Shown: piece after piece, positions 7,723-15,655 of the stretch
Layout of the letters: the number at the start of each line of letters is the position of its first letter
How positions within the stretch are numbered: position 1 is the first letter of the stretch
IMG/VR virus record: IMGVR_UViG_3300006119_000023
Location: 1 to 40,330 of that record
Length of the DNA stretch: 40,330 nucleotides
DNA from: a virus
Reading direction: 5' to 3' (one strand)
Position numbers and translations under genes: made by a program
The notes under the pieces: model-generated
Database searches by the model: none
Seen by the model: only the letters and a program-made list of their open reading frames with translations
What the model was told of the DNA's origin: nothing

Positions 7723-8049
7723 ATGACTACTTATTCAAATACCTCGTATGCAGCAAAGAACGTAGGTACTGCGGCATCTACCGTAATTTCTAGCGTAACA
7801 GCAGGAACGATTGCGATTGCTAGTGCTTTAGTATCTAATACGACTTCTTCACCGATTACAACCTCTGTATACATTACTCGTAGTGCAGTAAACTACTATC
7901 TGGTATATCAAGCCACAGTTCCAGTCGGCGGTACTATAGAATGTATTCAAGGTAACAGAGTAGTTATGAATACCTCAGACTCGCTTAGTGTGCAAAATAG
8001 CGCCGCTAGTTCTGGGGATTGTTGGGTATCAGTCTTAACGGCACAATAA
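7723..8049 (+). CDS. Small beta-rich tail protein, 108 aa
   Basis: Predominantly Ser/Thr/Val with alternating beta segments (TVISSVTAGTIAIASALVSN, VYITRSAVNYYLVYQATVPV) and no charge clusters. Proteins of this size and pattern are frequent among phage tail-fibre genes. Its TAA shares a base with the ATG of the S74 fibre gene, which suggests co-translation with it. No named family recognised. Confidence 0.62.
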   Translation: MTTYSNTSYAAKNVGTAASTVISSVTAGTIAIASALVSNTTSSPITTSVYITRSAVNYYLVYQATVPVGGTIECIQGNRVVMNTSDSLSVQNSAASSGDCWVSVLTAQ

Positions 8050-9188
8050 TGGCATATCTCGGCAATTCGCTCTCCGTCCAGCAATACGCCCCACAAGTTG
8101 CTTATTTTTCAGGCAACGGCACAGCTACGTCATTTACCTTACCTAGCGCTGTAGTATCTGCGGCACAGATTATTGTTAGCGTCAATAACGTAGTTCAAAA
8201 TCCACAGTACGCTTATACCGTATCCGGTACAACATTAACTTTTACATCAGCTCCTCCAGCTAACTCAACAACCCCTAATAACATTTGGGTTGAGTATACG
8301 AGTTTACAGACTAATTTAATCCAGCCAGCAGCGGGGACGGTAAATACAGCGCAGCTTGGAACAATTACAAATATACAAAGCGGTAACTCAGCTTTGTCTT
8401 TGCAGACAGGCTCTACTCCTACTACTGCTGTATATGTTGATACATCACAGAATGTGGGTATTGGTACTACAACTATTTCTGCACCAAATGGAAGGGTTTA
8501 TAACCTTCAAATAGGAACAAACAATAGTGGTTCTTCATCAGAATTACTGTTAGGGCATCAGGGTGATGGGTTTTCTTTATTTACATCAGGCGGTAGCGGA
8601 GCTGGGGCATTAAGTTTTTCTCAAGGCACATCAGAAAAAATGCGCATTGATACTAGTGGTAATTTGTTGGTTGGAACTACAAGTGTGTTAGTTGCATCTA
8701 ATCCAGCACCAGTATTAAATGTGGTAGGTGGTGGTTCTAATTATGCAACTATGTATCAAAGAAATACTGCTACTTCTGCTGGAAAGTTTTGGAGAAGTGG
8801 AGTTGATGCTGGAAATAGTTGGAACGTTTACAATCAATCAAACGTTGGTGTTTATGTGGCTGATGGAGCAACTTCTTGGTCAGCAACATCAGATGAAACA
8901 AAAAAAGAAAATTTAATTCCAATTTTCGATGCGTTAACTAAAGTTGTTTCTTTGCGTTCAGTAATTGGCAACTATATTGATGACCCTGAAAAAATAAATC
9001 ATCCATTTTTAATTGCCCAAGATGTGCAAAAAGTATTACCTGAAGCAGTTAATGAAAAAGATGGTGTATTGGGACTTCAATATACCGACATTATTCCATT
9101 GTTGGTAGCTTCAATCAAAGAACTAAACGCTAAAGTAGATGCACAAGCAGCTACTATTACTGCATTACAAGCAAAGGTAGGTGTGTAA
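8049..9188 (+). CDS. Tail fibre with C-terminal S74 intramolecular chaperone, 379 aa
   Basis: I place the start at ATG 8049, which overlaps the preceding TAA and gives MAYLGNSLSVQQYAPQVAYF; an ATG at 8019 would run 30 bases inside the previous gene. Residues about 15-85 form a fibre repeat (GNGTATSFTLPSA, VSVNNVVQNPQYAYTVSGTT). The C-terminus (about 278-379) matches the peptidase S74 / endosialidase-type chaperone: SDETKKENLIPIFDALTKVV, FLIAQDVQKVLPEAV and a final coiled coil (VASIKELNAKVDAQAATI). In this family the domain trimerises the fibre and cuts itself off at a Ser-Asp; here S281-D282 is the matching pair. Confidence 0.82.
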   Translation: MAYLGNSLSVQQYAPQVAYFSGNGTATSFTLPSAVVSAAQIIVSVNNVVQNPQYAYTVSGTTLTFTSAPPANSTTPNNIWVEYTSLQTNLIQPAAGTVNTAQLGTITNIQSGNSALSLQTGSTPTTAVYVDTSQNVGIGTTTISAPNGRVYNLQIGTNNSGSSSELLLGHQGDGFSLFTSGGSGAGALSFSQGTSEKMRIDTSGNLLVGTTSVLVASNPAPVLNVVGGGSNYATMYQRNTATSAGKFWRSGVDAGNSWNVYNQSNVGVYVADGATSWSATSDETKKENLIPIFDALTKVVSLRSVIGNYIDDPEKINHPFLIAQDVQKVLPEAVNEKDGVLGLQYTDIIPLLVASIKELNAKVDAQAATITALQAKVGV

Positions 9189-9670
9189 TGTCAGTTAGCG
9201 TAATAGATGCAACTTCTACAGGGTCTACGGGTACTTTAATGGTTAGCGGTAATATGCCTACTTTTAGTGCATACAATACATCGTCACAATCTGTATCTAA
9301 TAGCACCAATACTAAAGTTTTATTTCAAACAAAAGAATGGGATACCACTTCATCTTTTACAAGTAATACTACTTATACCCCTACTGTTGCTGGTTATTAC
9401 CAATTAAATGCCAATATTTCTTTTACTGGATTTAGTGCTAATGCTGCTTATTTTCAATTTTATAAAAATGGTTCTGCATACAAAGTTGGCAACAGGATGC
9501 AAACAAGTGGTCAATATACATTTTTAACTGGTTCTTGTTTAGTATATCTAAATGGTTCTACAGACTATGTAGAAGTTTATGCTTTTCAAAATTCAGGTTC
9601 TTCTCAAAATATTGATTACGGCCCTGTAAATGAAACTTATTTTCAAGCTACTTTAGTGAGGGCAGCATAA
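9188..9670 (+). CDS. C1q-like receptor-binding protein, short form, 160 aa
   Basis: From about residue 18 the pattern MVSGNMPTFSAYNTSSQSVS, TKVLFQTKEWDT, YTPTVAGYYQLNANISF, and ending in TYFQATLVRA is a C1q/TNF-like jelly roll, as found at tips of phage fibres. It is closely similar to the C-terminal half of the protein at 9831-10868 but lacks any shaft domain. It begins in the junction sequence (STGTLMVSGNMP) found inside that longer protein. It may be a stand-alone tip or a fragment that assembles on the preceding S74 fibre. ATG overlaps the previous TAA. Confidence 0.72.
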   Translation: MSVSVIDATSTGSTGTLMVSGNMPTFSAYNTSSQSVSNSTNTKVLFQTKEWDTTSSFTSNTTYTPTVAGYYQLNANISFTGFSANAAYFQFYKNGSAYKVGNRMQTSGQYTFLTGSCLVYLNGSTDYVEVYAFQNSGSSQNIDYGPVNETYFQATLVRAA

Positions 9671-9831
9671 TGAGTTTATACGACAAAATTAAAACAATTT
9701 ATCCCCAATTAACGGATAACGATTTTTTAACCACTATCCATTTGCAAAACGATAGCGACGGCAAAGGCGACTATATAGCCAAGTGGGAACACCCTACACT
9801 AGCTAAACCAACTGCGGAGCAATTAGCGTAA
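9670..9831 (+). CDS. XkdW-like small protein, probable tail/fibre assembly partner, copy 1, 53 aa
   Basis: ATG 9670 overlaps the previous TAA and the stop (9829-9831) overlaps the next ATG. The pattern YPQLTDNDFLTTIHLQNDSD, GDYIAKWEHPTLAKPTAEQL resembles small XkdW-type or tail-assembly-chaperone proteins encoded directly after fibre genes. A second copy lies at 10868-11026; about 33 of 51 aligned residues are identical by hand count. Pairing of each copy with the C1q-type gene just upstream suggests a dedicated fibre partner. Function is inferred. Confidence 0.74.
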   Translation: MSLYDKIKTIYPQLTDNDFLTTIHLQNDSDGKGDYIAKWEHPTLAKPTAEQLA

Positions 9832-10868
9832 TGCCATATATCGGTTCTTCACCTTATCAGGTAGCATTTTTAACAGATACGTTCAGTGGAACGGGAACAG
9901 CTACATCTTTTACAATGAGTGTAGCGCCAGCTAATACGGCATCTGTTCTCGTAGCAATATCTGGTGTAGTTCAAGACCCATCTACCTACTCAGTATCCGG
10001 TACAACCCTAACATTCTCGGCTGCGCCCCCAACTGGTACAGGAAATATCTCAGCCCGCTATCTTGGTATCCCTGCATCTGGCGTAACGACCACAGCATAC
10101 CGCACCCAGACCGAATTTACTGCAACCGCAGGACAGACTACATTTACCCCACCAAGCTATACAGTAGGATTTATTAGTGTCTACCGCAATGGTGTTTTGC
10201 TAGGCTCTGCCGACTATACTGCGACTAACGGTACTACTGTGGTTTTGACTACTGGCGCAACTGCTGGCGACCTTATTACTACGCAGAGCTTTTATGTATC
10301 TTCAGTATTAAACGCTATCCCTGCAACGGCAAATTCTGTAGCCAATTCATATCTTAGCACAATTACTACTTTAAATACACCGGGTAGCAATACAGCCACA
10401 TTCCCCAGCGCTACTGGCACAGTAATGGTTAGCGGTAATATGCCAGCGTTTAGTGCTTATTTAAGTTCAACACAAAGTATATCTAATAGCGTTTTTACTA
10501 AAGTGCAATGCAATACTAAAGAGTTTGATACAGCAAATTGCTATGACAACACCACTAATTATCGGTTTACTCCTAATGTGGCTGGTTATTATCAAGTAAC
10601 AGGTAATATTTATTTTTATTCATCTTCTGGAAATGTGACTGTAGTTGTTGGAATTTACAAAAATGGTACAGGTTTTAAATACGGAAACTACAGTTATCCA
10701 GCAGCAGCACCAGCAACAACAATTACTAACGCTAGTGCTTTAATTTATATGAATGGCACAACGGATTATCTTGAATTATATGGATATTTAACTGCTGTAT
10801 CTTTACCATCTTTTTATGGCAGTCAAACTCAAACATATTTTCAAGCAGCAATGGTGAGGACAGCATAA
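9831..10868 (+). CDS. Tail fibre with C1q-like tip, 345 aa
   Basis: The N-terminus (MPYIGSSPYQVAFLTDTFSG) and residues about 15-82 (GTATSFTMSVAPANTASVLV, VVQDPSTYSVSGTTLTFSAA) form a fibre repeat related to the one in the S74 fibre at 8049. A second repeat follows at about 90-155 (FTATAGQTTFTPP, VYRNGVLLGSADYT). A helical linker leads to the C1q-like tip from about residue 197 (TVMVSGNMPAFSAYLSSTQS to TYFQAAMVRTA). This is the full-length counterpart of the tip-only gene at 9188. It probably carries receptor binding. The XkdW-like gene follows with a one-base overlap. Confidence 0.78.
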   Translation: MPYIGSSPYQVAFLTDTFSGTGTATSFTMSVAPANTASVLVAISGVVQDPSTYSVSGTTLTFSAAPPTGTGNISARYLGIPASGVTTTAYRTQTEFTATAGQTTFTPPSYTVGFISVYRNGVLLGSADYTATNGTTVVLTTGATAGDLITTQSFYVSSVLNAIPATANSVANSYLSTITTLNTPGSNTATFPSATGTVMVSGNMPAFSAYLSSTQSISNSVFTKVQCNTKEFDTANCYDNTTNYRFTPNVAGYYQVTGNIYFYSSSGNVTVVVGIYKNGTGFKYGNYSYPAAAPATTITNASALIYMNGTTDYLELYGYLTAVSLPSFYGSQTQTYFQAAMVRTA

Positions 10869-11026
10869 TGTTATACGAAAAAATCATAGCTTTATATCCA
10901 AGTCTTACACAACAGGACTTTTTGACTGTAATTACATTACAGAATGATTCTAATGGTGCTGGCGACTATATTAAGTCATGGAATCACCCAACTCTTGCTA
11001 GACCTACGGAAGACCAACTTAAATGA
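10868..11026 (+). CDS. XkdW-like small protein, copy 2, 52 aa
   Basis: ATG 10868 overlaps the preceding TAA and its TGA overlaps the next ATG at 11023. Pattern: YPSLTQQDFLTVITLQNDSN, GDYIKSWNHPTLARPTEDQL, parallel to the copy at 9670. As in copy 1, it sits directly downstream of a C1q-tipped gene, which supports a gene-specific assembly partner. Too short to assign more. Confidence 0.74.
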   Translation: MLYEKIIALYPSLTQQDFLTVITLQNDSNGAGDYIKSWNHPTLARPTEDQLK

Positions 11027-12072
11027 CAACATCAAATATCCTTTCTCAGCTAGGCTCACCCGGAGTTAGCACAGGGTTTAAGAACCGCATCATCAATGGT
11101 GCTATGGTTATTGACCAAAGAAATGCTGGTGCAACTGTAAGTAATGCAAACGGATATACAGTAGATAGATGGTATTTGTTGCGTGGAAATTTTAGTTCAA
11201 ATCCTGTGTTTAATGTTACGCAATCATCAGTTGTTCCAGCAAATTTTAAAAATAGTGTTTTAATTTCAGTTGGAACAAGTGGTGCGCCAGGAACAACAAA
11301 CTACTCTACTTTCTATCAGTCTATTGAAGGATTAAATTGCGCTGATTTAGATTTTGGTTTATCTACAGCAAAAACATTGACGTTATCGTTTTGGGTTAAC
11401 TGTTCTGTTACTGGAACATACGGAATTGCTTTGCAAAATTCTGCAAATAGCAGAAGTTACATTACATCTTACACAATCAATTCTGCAAACACATGGGAAT
11501 ATAAAACCATAACTATTGCTGGAGATACTAGCGGAACATGGTTAACAACTAATGGAATTGGCATATCTGTTTATTGGGACTTAGGCGTTGGAACAACTCA
11601 GTCCAGTAATGCAGGCCTCGGTTGGCAAACAGGTAATTATTTAGGATTAACAGGCGGAACAAAACTATCTAACACAAGTTCTGCAACCTTCTACATTACT
11701 GGCGTTCAACTTGAAGTCGGCACTACAGCAACAAACTTTGAAGTGCGTAGTATTGGTACAGAGTTGGCTTTATGTCAGCGTTATTTTTGGTCATCTGCGG
11801 TTACTGCATCACAAGTAATAGAAGCTGTTTCTACAACTTCAGGAGCACCTTTAACTCAACCTATTGCTAGTATTCCTCCAATGCGAGTAATACCTTCTGT
11901 CACCGGACCAAGTGTAAACTCTTCATCTGGTGCAAGTATTGGTTCTCCAACGGTTACTGTAATTCCAAACGCATCTGTATTATTAATAAATGGTTCTTTT
12001 AATGTTGGGCTTGGCACTCGTTGTTATGTAATTTTTAATGCAGGAAACTTTACTGCATCTGCGGAGTTATAA
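11023..12072 (+). CDS. Tail fibre / receptor-binding protein, 349 aa
   Basis: The N-terminal FKNRIINGAMVIDQRNAGAT then YTVDRWYLLRG is a motif very common at the start of phage receptor-binding or fibre tip domains. Residues about 45-240 look like a jelly-roll carbohydrate-binding-type domain, ending GVQLEVGTTATNFEVR and ELALCQRYFW, also typical of that family. The rest (about 260-349) is a beta tip. A surface-sugar target is a reasonable inference. It overlaps the XkdW-like gene by four bases. Confidence 0.8.
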   Translation: MTTSNILSQLGSPGVSTGFKNRIINGAMVIDQRNAGATVSNANGYTVDRWYLLRGNFSSNPVFNVTQSSVVPANFKNSVLISVGTSGAPGTTNYSTFYQSIEGLNCADLDFGLSTAKTLTLSFWVNCSVTGTYGIALQNSANSRSYITSYTINSANTWEYKTITIAGDTSGTWLTTNGIGISVYWDLGVGTTQSSNAGLGWQTGNYLGLTGGTKLSNTSSATFYITGVQLEVGTTATNFEVRSIGTELALCQRYFWSSAVTASQVIEAVSTTSGAPLTQPIASIPPMRVIPSVTGPSVNSSSGASIGSPTVTVIPNASVLLINGSFNVGLGTRCYVIFNAGNFTASAEL

Positions 12073-12073
12073 A

Positions 12074-12253
12074 ATGTATAAATTACCAAATCAAATTCTA
12101 TTAGGTAATACTTTGGTTACCCCTAATTTTGTTACAAGATTAGACCCCAATCCAGTAGGCATCCCATTCGACCCAGACAATACCGATTACCAGCAATACC
12201 TAGCTTGGCTTGCAGAAGGTAACACACCGGAGGCTGCAGATGGCACTAACTAA
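12074..12253 (+). CDS. Small fibre-associated protein with YQQYLAWLAEGNTPE motif, 59 aa
   Basis: I choose ATG 12074, one base after the previous stop; an upstream ATG at 12038 would overlap the fibre gene. The C-terminal pattern IPFDPDNTDYQQYLAWLAEG then NTPEAAD is one I know from short phage proteins, and from C-termini of larger ones, encoded next to fibre genes. It is plausibly a small assembly chaperone or tail-fibre partner. Its 3' end overlaps the next gene by 14 bases. Confidence 0.72.
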   Translation: MYKLPNQILLGNTLVTPNFVTRLDPNPVGIPFDPDNTDYQQYLAWLAEGNTPEAADGTN

Positions 12254-12689
12254 AGTTCAAACAGGAATGATGGGCGCTGGAGCAGTGTTGCAAGTAGTTA
12301 ATGCTACTTATAACACTCAAACAACTACAACATCTACAAGCCCAGTAGCAACAAGTTTAACTGCTTCAATTACACCTTTATTTTCTACAAGTAAAATTCT
12401 TGTAATGGTTAGTTGTTCAACTGGAATTATTGCAAACGGAAATGGTGTTGTTCTTCAATTATGGAGAGGTGGTTCTTCAATTTTTTCTATAAATCCAACA
12501 AGCACATATTTAAATGGCCCAACTGTAAATCAATTAAATGAACAAATTGCACAAACATATTTAGATTCTCCAGCTTCTACATCATTAACAACATATACAG
12601 TATATTTTGCTAGTTTTAATGCTGGAACTGCATATTTTTGTATTAATCAAAATCCATCAACTATTACTCTTATGGAGATTGCACAATGA
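12240..12689 (+). CDS. Beta-rich fibre tip-like protein, 149 aa
   Basis: Start at ATG 12240, supported by GGAGG at 12229-12233 with six bases between; an ATG at 12210 has no such site. The N-terminal MALTKVQTGMMGAGAVLQVV is a block I recall from phage receptor-binding or fibre tip proteins. The body is jelly-roll-like (SKILVMVSCSTGIIANG, VLQLWRGGSSIFS, TLMEIAQ end). It probably forms a short stand-alone tip domain. The gene after it overlaps by four bases. Confidence 0.72.
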   Translation: MALTKVQTGMMGAGAVLQVVNATYNTQTTTTSTSPVATSLTASITPLFSTSKILVMVSCSTGIIANGNGVVLQLWRGGSSIFSINPTSTYLNGPTVNQLNEQIAQTYLDSPASTSLTTYTVYFASFNAGTAYFCINQNPSTITLMEIAQ

Positions 12690-12934
12690 TGAATTTACAC
12701 GATGCAATTTTTGCACTTAATCCTTCTGTAGTTACCATTCGTGGCGATATAGCTTACGATAAAGACGAACAAGAAGTCGCTTATGACATGGCGCAGGCAC
12801 AAGCTAAATTAGCCGAATTACAAGCTGCTGAAGAAAAAGCCGAACAAGATACTATCGCTGCAAAGGCATCTGCACTAGCTAAATTAACTGCGCTTGGTTT
12901 AACTGCAGATGAAATTAAGGCTTTAGTCGGATAA
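12686..12934 (+). CDS. Small helical fibre-associated protein, 82 aa
   Basis: The first 30 residues (MNLHDAIFALNPSVVTIRGD then IAYDKDEQEVAYD) are a pattern recurring beside phage fibre genes. The second half is one long Ala/Glu/Lys helix (AQAQAKLAELQAAEEKAEQD onward), likely a coiled coil, ending in a small LTADEIKALVG helix. A chaperone or trimer-forming role is inferred. Overlap of four bases with the previous gene and one base with the next. Confidence 0.7.
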   Translation: MMNLHDAIFALNPSVVTIRGDIAYDKDEQEVAYDMAQAQAKLAELQAAEEKAEQDTIAAKASALAKLTALGLTADEIKALVG

Positions 12935-13833
12935 TGTTTGGATACGCAGCTTTTGCTCAATCTCCTTTTGCTGCGTTAGGCGGTAACGCCTTTAATCTTT
13001 CTGTATCTGAAAATGTTAGTTTTGCTGATGTATTAGCTATTTCTGGCGGGTTTGCTGGGTCTGTAACTGAAAACGTTAACTTTGCTGATACCCCATCTAT
13101 ATCGGCGGCGTTTGCTAGCTCAATAAGCGAAAACTTTAACCTTGTAGATACCCCAACTATTGCGGGTCAATTTTCATTAAGCATTTCCGAACCATTTAGT
13201 TTTAACGACACCCCAGCAATAACAGCCCAGTTTGCAGAGTCAATAAGCCAAAACCTAAGCTTTGCTGATAGCGAGTCTATAGCCGCCTCCTTTGCTGCAT
13301 CCCAATCAGAGAATTTTAGTTTTGCCGATTCCAATACCATATCAGCTGCATTGTTAGAGTCCATGACTGAAAACTTTACGTTTACTGATTTATTCTCCCT
13401 AGGGGTAATTTTTCAAGAAACCATTACGGAAACAGCCAGCTTTGCCGACTCTAATTCAGAGCAATCAACATTTACTAACTCAATAACAGAAAACGTTAAT
13501 TTTGCCGATTCTAACGTAACCCAAGCGGTTTATTACGACAAAGTTACAGAACCAATAACATTTGCCTCTACCCAGACGGCTATTCTTAACATATTCTATT
13601 CTCAAGTGGAAAACGTCAATTTTGCTGATGCTAATACATCCCAAGCCAACTATAATGTAAATGTTTTGGAAAACGTTATTTTTGGTGAAATTAATGGCGT
13701 TACTGGTTGGTTCCAAATTAACGATAGCAATACTATTACGTTTAACCCAATAAACAACACAGAATCAACAACTTGGGCTAATATTGGAAATACACAGACG
13801 CCCAACTGGGTGGTAATTAATAATACGCAATAA
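12934..13833 (+). CDS. Tandem 20-residue repeat protein, 299 aa
   Basis: After 23 residues comes an array of twelve 20-residue repeats (residues 24-263) with consensus [VI]TENVNFADTxSIxAxFAxS; conserved positions are Glu-Asn, Phe-Ala-Asp and Phe-x-x-Ser. Early repeats are most alike and the last two are degenerate. The end (264-299) is Asn/Thr-rich. Repeats of exactly equal length suggest a regular beta solenoid or fibrous stalk. It lies between fibre genes, so a virion fibre component or surface spike is likely. I do not recognise a named family. The copy number may vary between relatives. Confidence 0.75.
   Translation: MFGYAAFAQSPFAALGGNAFNLSVSENVSFADVLAISGGFAGSVTENVNFADTPSISAAFASSISENFNLVDTPTIAGQFSLSISEPFSFNDTPAITAQFAESISQNLSFADSESIAASFAASQSENFSFADSNTISAALLESMTENFTFTDLFSLGVIFQETITETASFADSNSEQSTFTNSITENVNFADSNVTQAVYYDKVTEPITFASTQTAILNIFYSQVENVNFADANTSQANYNVNVLENVIFGEINGVTGWFQINDSNTITFNPINNTESTTWANIGNTQTPNWVVINNTQ
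13003..13722 (+). repeat. Twelve tandem 60-nt coding repeats
   Basis: In-frame repeat array coding residues 24-263 of the preceding protein. Each unit is exactly 60 nt, with no insertions or deletions over twelve units by hand alignment. Nucleotide identity between units is moderate (the AAC/TTT/GCC/GAT core is kept), so the array looks old rather than freshly expanded. Confidence 0.8.
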
Positions 13834-13842
13834 GGATATATC

Positions 13843-14955
13843 ATGGCAGAATCGTACTCAACCTCGTTAAAAATAACCCTAATTGGGGATGGTGACCTTG
13901 CCGGTACTTGGGGCGACACAACTAATACCAACTGGAATTTAATTGAACAAGCCGTTACTGGGGTAGACTACTTAACTGCTATGGGTGATTCTAATTACAC
14001 CCTATCAAACCTTAACGGCACATCGGACGAAGCCCGCAATCAAGTTATCGTTGTTCCTAGCTCTGTCACTTTATCTGCAACCCGTTATGTTTACGCACCA
14101 TATGTAAATAAAACTTACATTATTTCTAACCAATCTACTGGCGGACAGTCAATTTATATTCAAGGAATCGTTAGTGGAACACCTACTGGTAGCCCCCTGC
14201 TTATTCCTAACGGAGTAACTACGGAAGTTTATTGTGATGGATCTACAGGGTTTTATGCGGGAGCAACAGGTTCTGCAGGTAATTTTAAAGTTAATGGAAC
14301 TTTAACTGCTACAGGATTAACTGATACAGGTAATTTAACTGTTAATGGAACCTTTTCTGCAAATAGTACCGCAACTGGAATAACAGTATCTACTGGAGAT
14401 GCTTCTACCAATTTAGCTACTACGGCATTCGTACAAAATACTATTAATTCACTAGTTATTTTCCCAAGCGGAACGATTGCAATGTGGCCTACTACCACTG
14501 CGCCTACTGGGTTCTTATTATGTAATGGTAGTGCCGTATCTCGCACTACTTACTCTGCTTTATTTAGTGTTATAGGTACAACATTTGGTTCTGGTAATGG
14601 ATCAACTACATTTAACCTACCAAACTATACAGACCGCATGGCTTTAGGTATTGGCACTATCGCTACTAGTATTGGTCAAACTGGTGGTTCTCAAACAACA
14701 ACTTTAAGTGTATCAAACTTACCAGCCCACAATCACGGGATTAACGACCCGGGCCACGCACATACTACACAAACTTATGCTATACCAGCGCTACCTAGCG
14801 AAGGGGGAAATCAATGGTCTAGTAGCAACTATGGTGCCCCAAGCAGCGGTACTAATACAGCTTTTACTGGAATATCAACTTCTAATACAGGTTCTGGCAC
14901 TGCAGCAACTACCATTTCCCCATTCCTTGGTATCAACTTCATTATTAAGACGTAA
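13843..14955 (+). CDS. Tail-collar domain fibre protein, 370 aa
   Basis: The N-terminal part (about 1-140) begins MAESYSTSLKITLIGDGDLA then GTWGDTTNTNWNLIEQAV, which I recognise as a widespread phage fibre attachment module. A short Thr/Gly shaft follows. Residues 207-262 are a phage tail-collar domain (FPSGTIAMWPTTTAPTGFLL, CNGSAVSRTTYSALFSVIGT, TTFNLPNYTDRM). The C-terminus contains the SNLPAHNHGINDPGHAH segment and ends ISPFLGINFIIKT, as in collar-type fibre tips; these histidines often bind metal in such tips. AAGGA is seen upstream of the ATG. Confidence 0.83.
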   Translation: MAESYSTSLKITLIGDGDLAGTWGDTTNTNWNLIEQAVTGVDYLTAMGDSNYTLSNLNGTSDEARNQVIVVPSSVTLSATRYVYAPYVNKTYIISNQSTGGQSIYIQGIVSGTPTGSPLLIPNGVTTEVYCDGSTGFYAGATGSAGNFKVNGTLTATGLTDTGNLTVNGTFSANSTATGITVSTGDASTNLATTAFVQNTINSLVIFPSGTIAMWPTTTAPTGFLLCNGSAVSRTTYSALFSVIGTTFGSGNGSTTFNLPNYTDRMALGIGTIATSIGQTGGSQTTTLSVSNLPAHNHGINDPGHAHTTQTYAIPALPSEGGNQWSSSNYGAPSSGTNTAFTGISTSNTGSGTAATTISPFLGINFIIKT

Positions 14956-14981
14956 GGAACGGTGCAAAAAAGTGAGCGCAT

Positions 14982-15431
14982 ATGGATCCGTTTGGTTTAA
15001 CCGAAGGAGCAAAGACTCTAAGTAAAAGCTTGGACGCAAGTCGTGAAGCGGGTAAAGGTTTAACCAAAAGTATAGAAGGTATCCAAAAAGACGGAACAGC
15101 CGTAGCTCACCAGAAAGCACAAGAGCGGATTAGGGAAAGAAGAGAAGCAGAGTTTAGAAAACAAAATGCGTTAATAAGAGCATTGGAAGACTGGAAACAA
15201 AAGAAACAAATTAGTGAAGAAGAAGCAAAGCTAAAGATTGATTTTGTAAAGAAGTATGGCGCAAAAGAATGGGAAGCAGTATTGAAGATTAAATTAGATA
15301 TTGAGAACCTTCAAAGAAAAGATAACGAAGATTTTCAACATGATTTAAATGAAGTACGTAGGGTGCAGTTTTATTGTTTTTTAATAGCTGCAGTTATTGC
15401 ATGGTATTTAACTTGGGGTTACAAATGGTAG
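14982..15431 (+). CDS. Coiled-coil protein with C-terminal membrane span, 149 aa
   Basis: Residues about 45-125 are highly charged and helical (IRERREAEFRKQNALIRALE, KIKLDIENLQRKDNEDFQHD). A single membrane helix lies at about 130-147 (FYCFLIAAVIAWYLTWGY). It heads the lysis cassette and overlaps the next gene by seven bases, so a lysis or membrane-attachment role is likely. It could be a holin-associated or antiholin-like protein. No named family recognised, and the ribosome site is weak. Confidence 0.68.
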   Translation: MDPFGLTEGAKTLSKSLDASREAGKGLTKSIEGIQKDGTAVAHQKAQERIRERREAEFRKQNALIRALEDWKQKKQISEEEAKLKIDFVKKYGAKEWEAVLKIKLDIENLQRKDNEDFQHDLNEVRRVQFYCFLIAAVIAWYLTWGYKW

Positions 15432-15655
15432 ACTTTTTAAAACACTTGGTTACTGGTAAAGATAACGAAACACACGATATAGGTCGTTGGTCTTGGGTAA
15501 CTACAACAGTAGCTACGATTGCCGGTGCTGCATGGAATGCGTTTCATAATGGCGCTATGGACTTAATGGGATTTGCTCAAGCTATCGGTATTATTTCTGG
15601 TGCGCATGGCGCTGCCGTTATGATGAAAAAAGATACTGAGCCGGATCCACAATGA
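15425..15655 (+). CDS. Putative holin, 76 aa
   Basis: I choose ATG 15425, giving MVDFLKHLVTGKDNETHDIG; an earlier ATG at 15374 would overlap the previous gene by 58 bases. Two hydrophobic segments (about 21-40, RWSWVTTTVATIAGAAWNAF, and about 47-65, DLMGFAQAIGIISGAHGAA) are separated by a short turn, and a charged tail ends the protein. Size, topology and position directly before the spanin and endolysin genes are those of a small phage holin, which would permeabilise the inner membrane. The assignment rests on topology and context. Confidence 0.68.
   Translation: MVDFLKHLVTGKDNETHDIGRWSWVTTTVATIAGAAWNAFHNGAMDLMGFAQAIGIISGAHGAAVMMKKDTEPDPQ

Noticed and set aside
8019-8048. Upstream ATG for the S74 fibre gene
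   Set aside because: It would overlap the previous gene by 30 bases with no ribosome site; ATG 8049 gives the TAATG junction typical of this genome.
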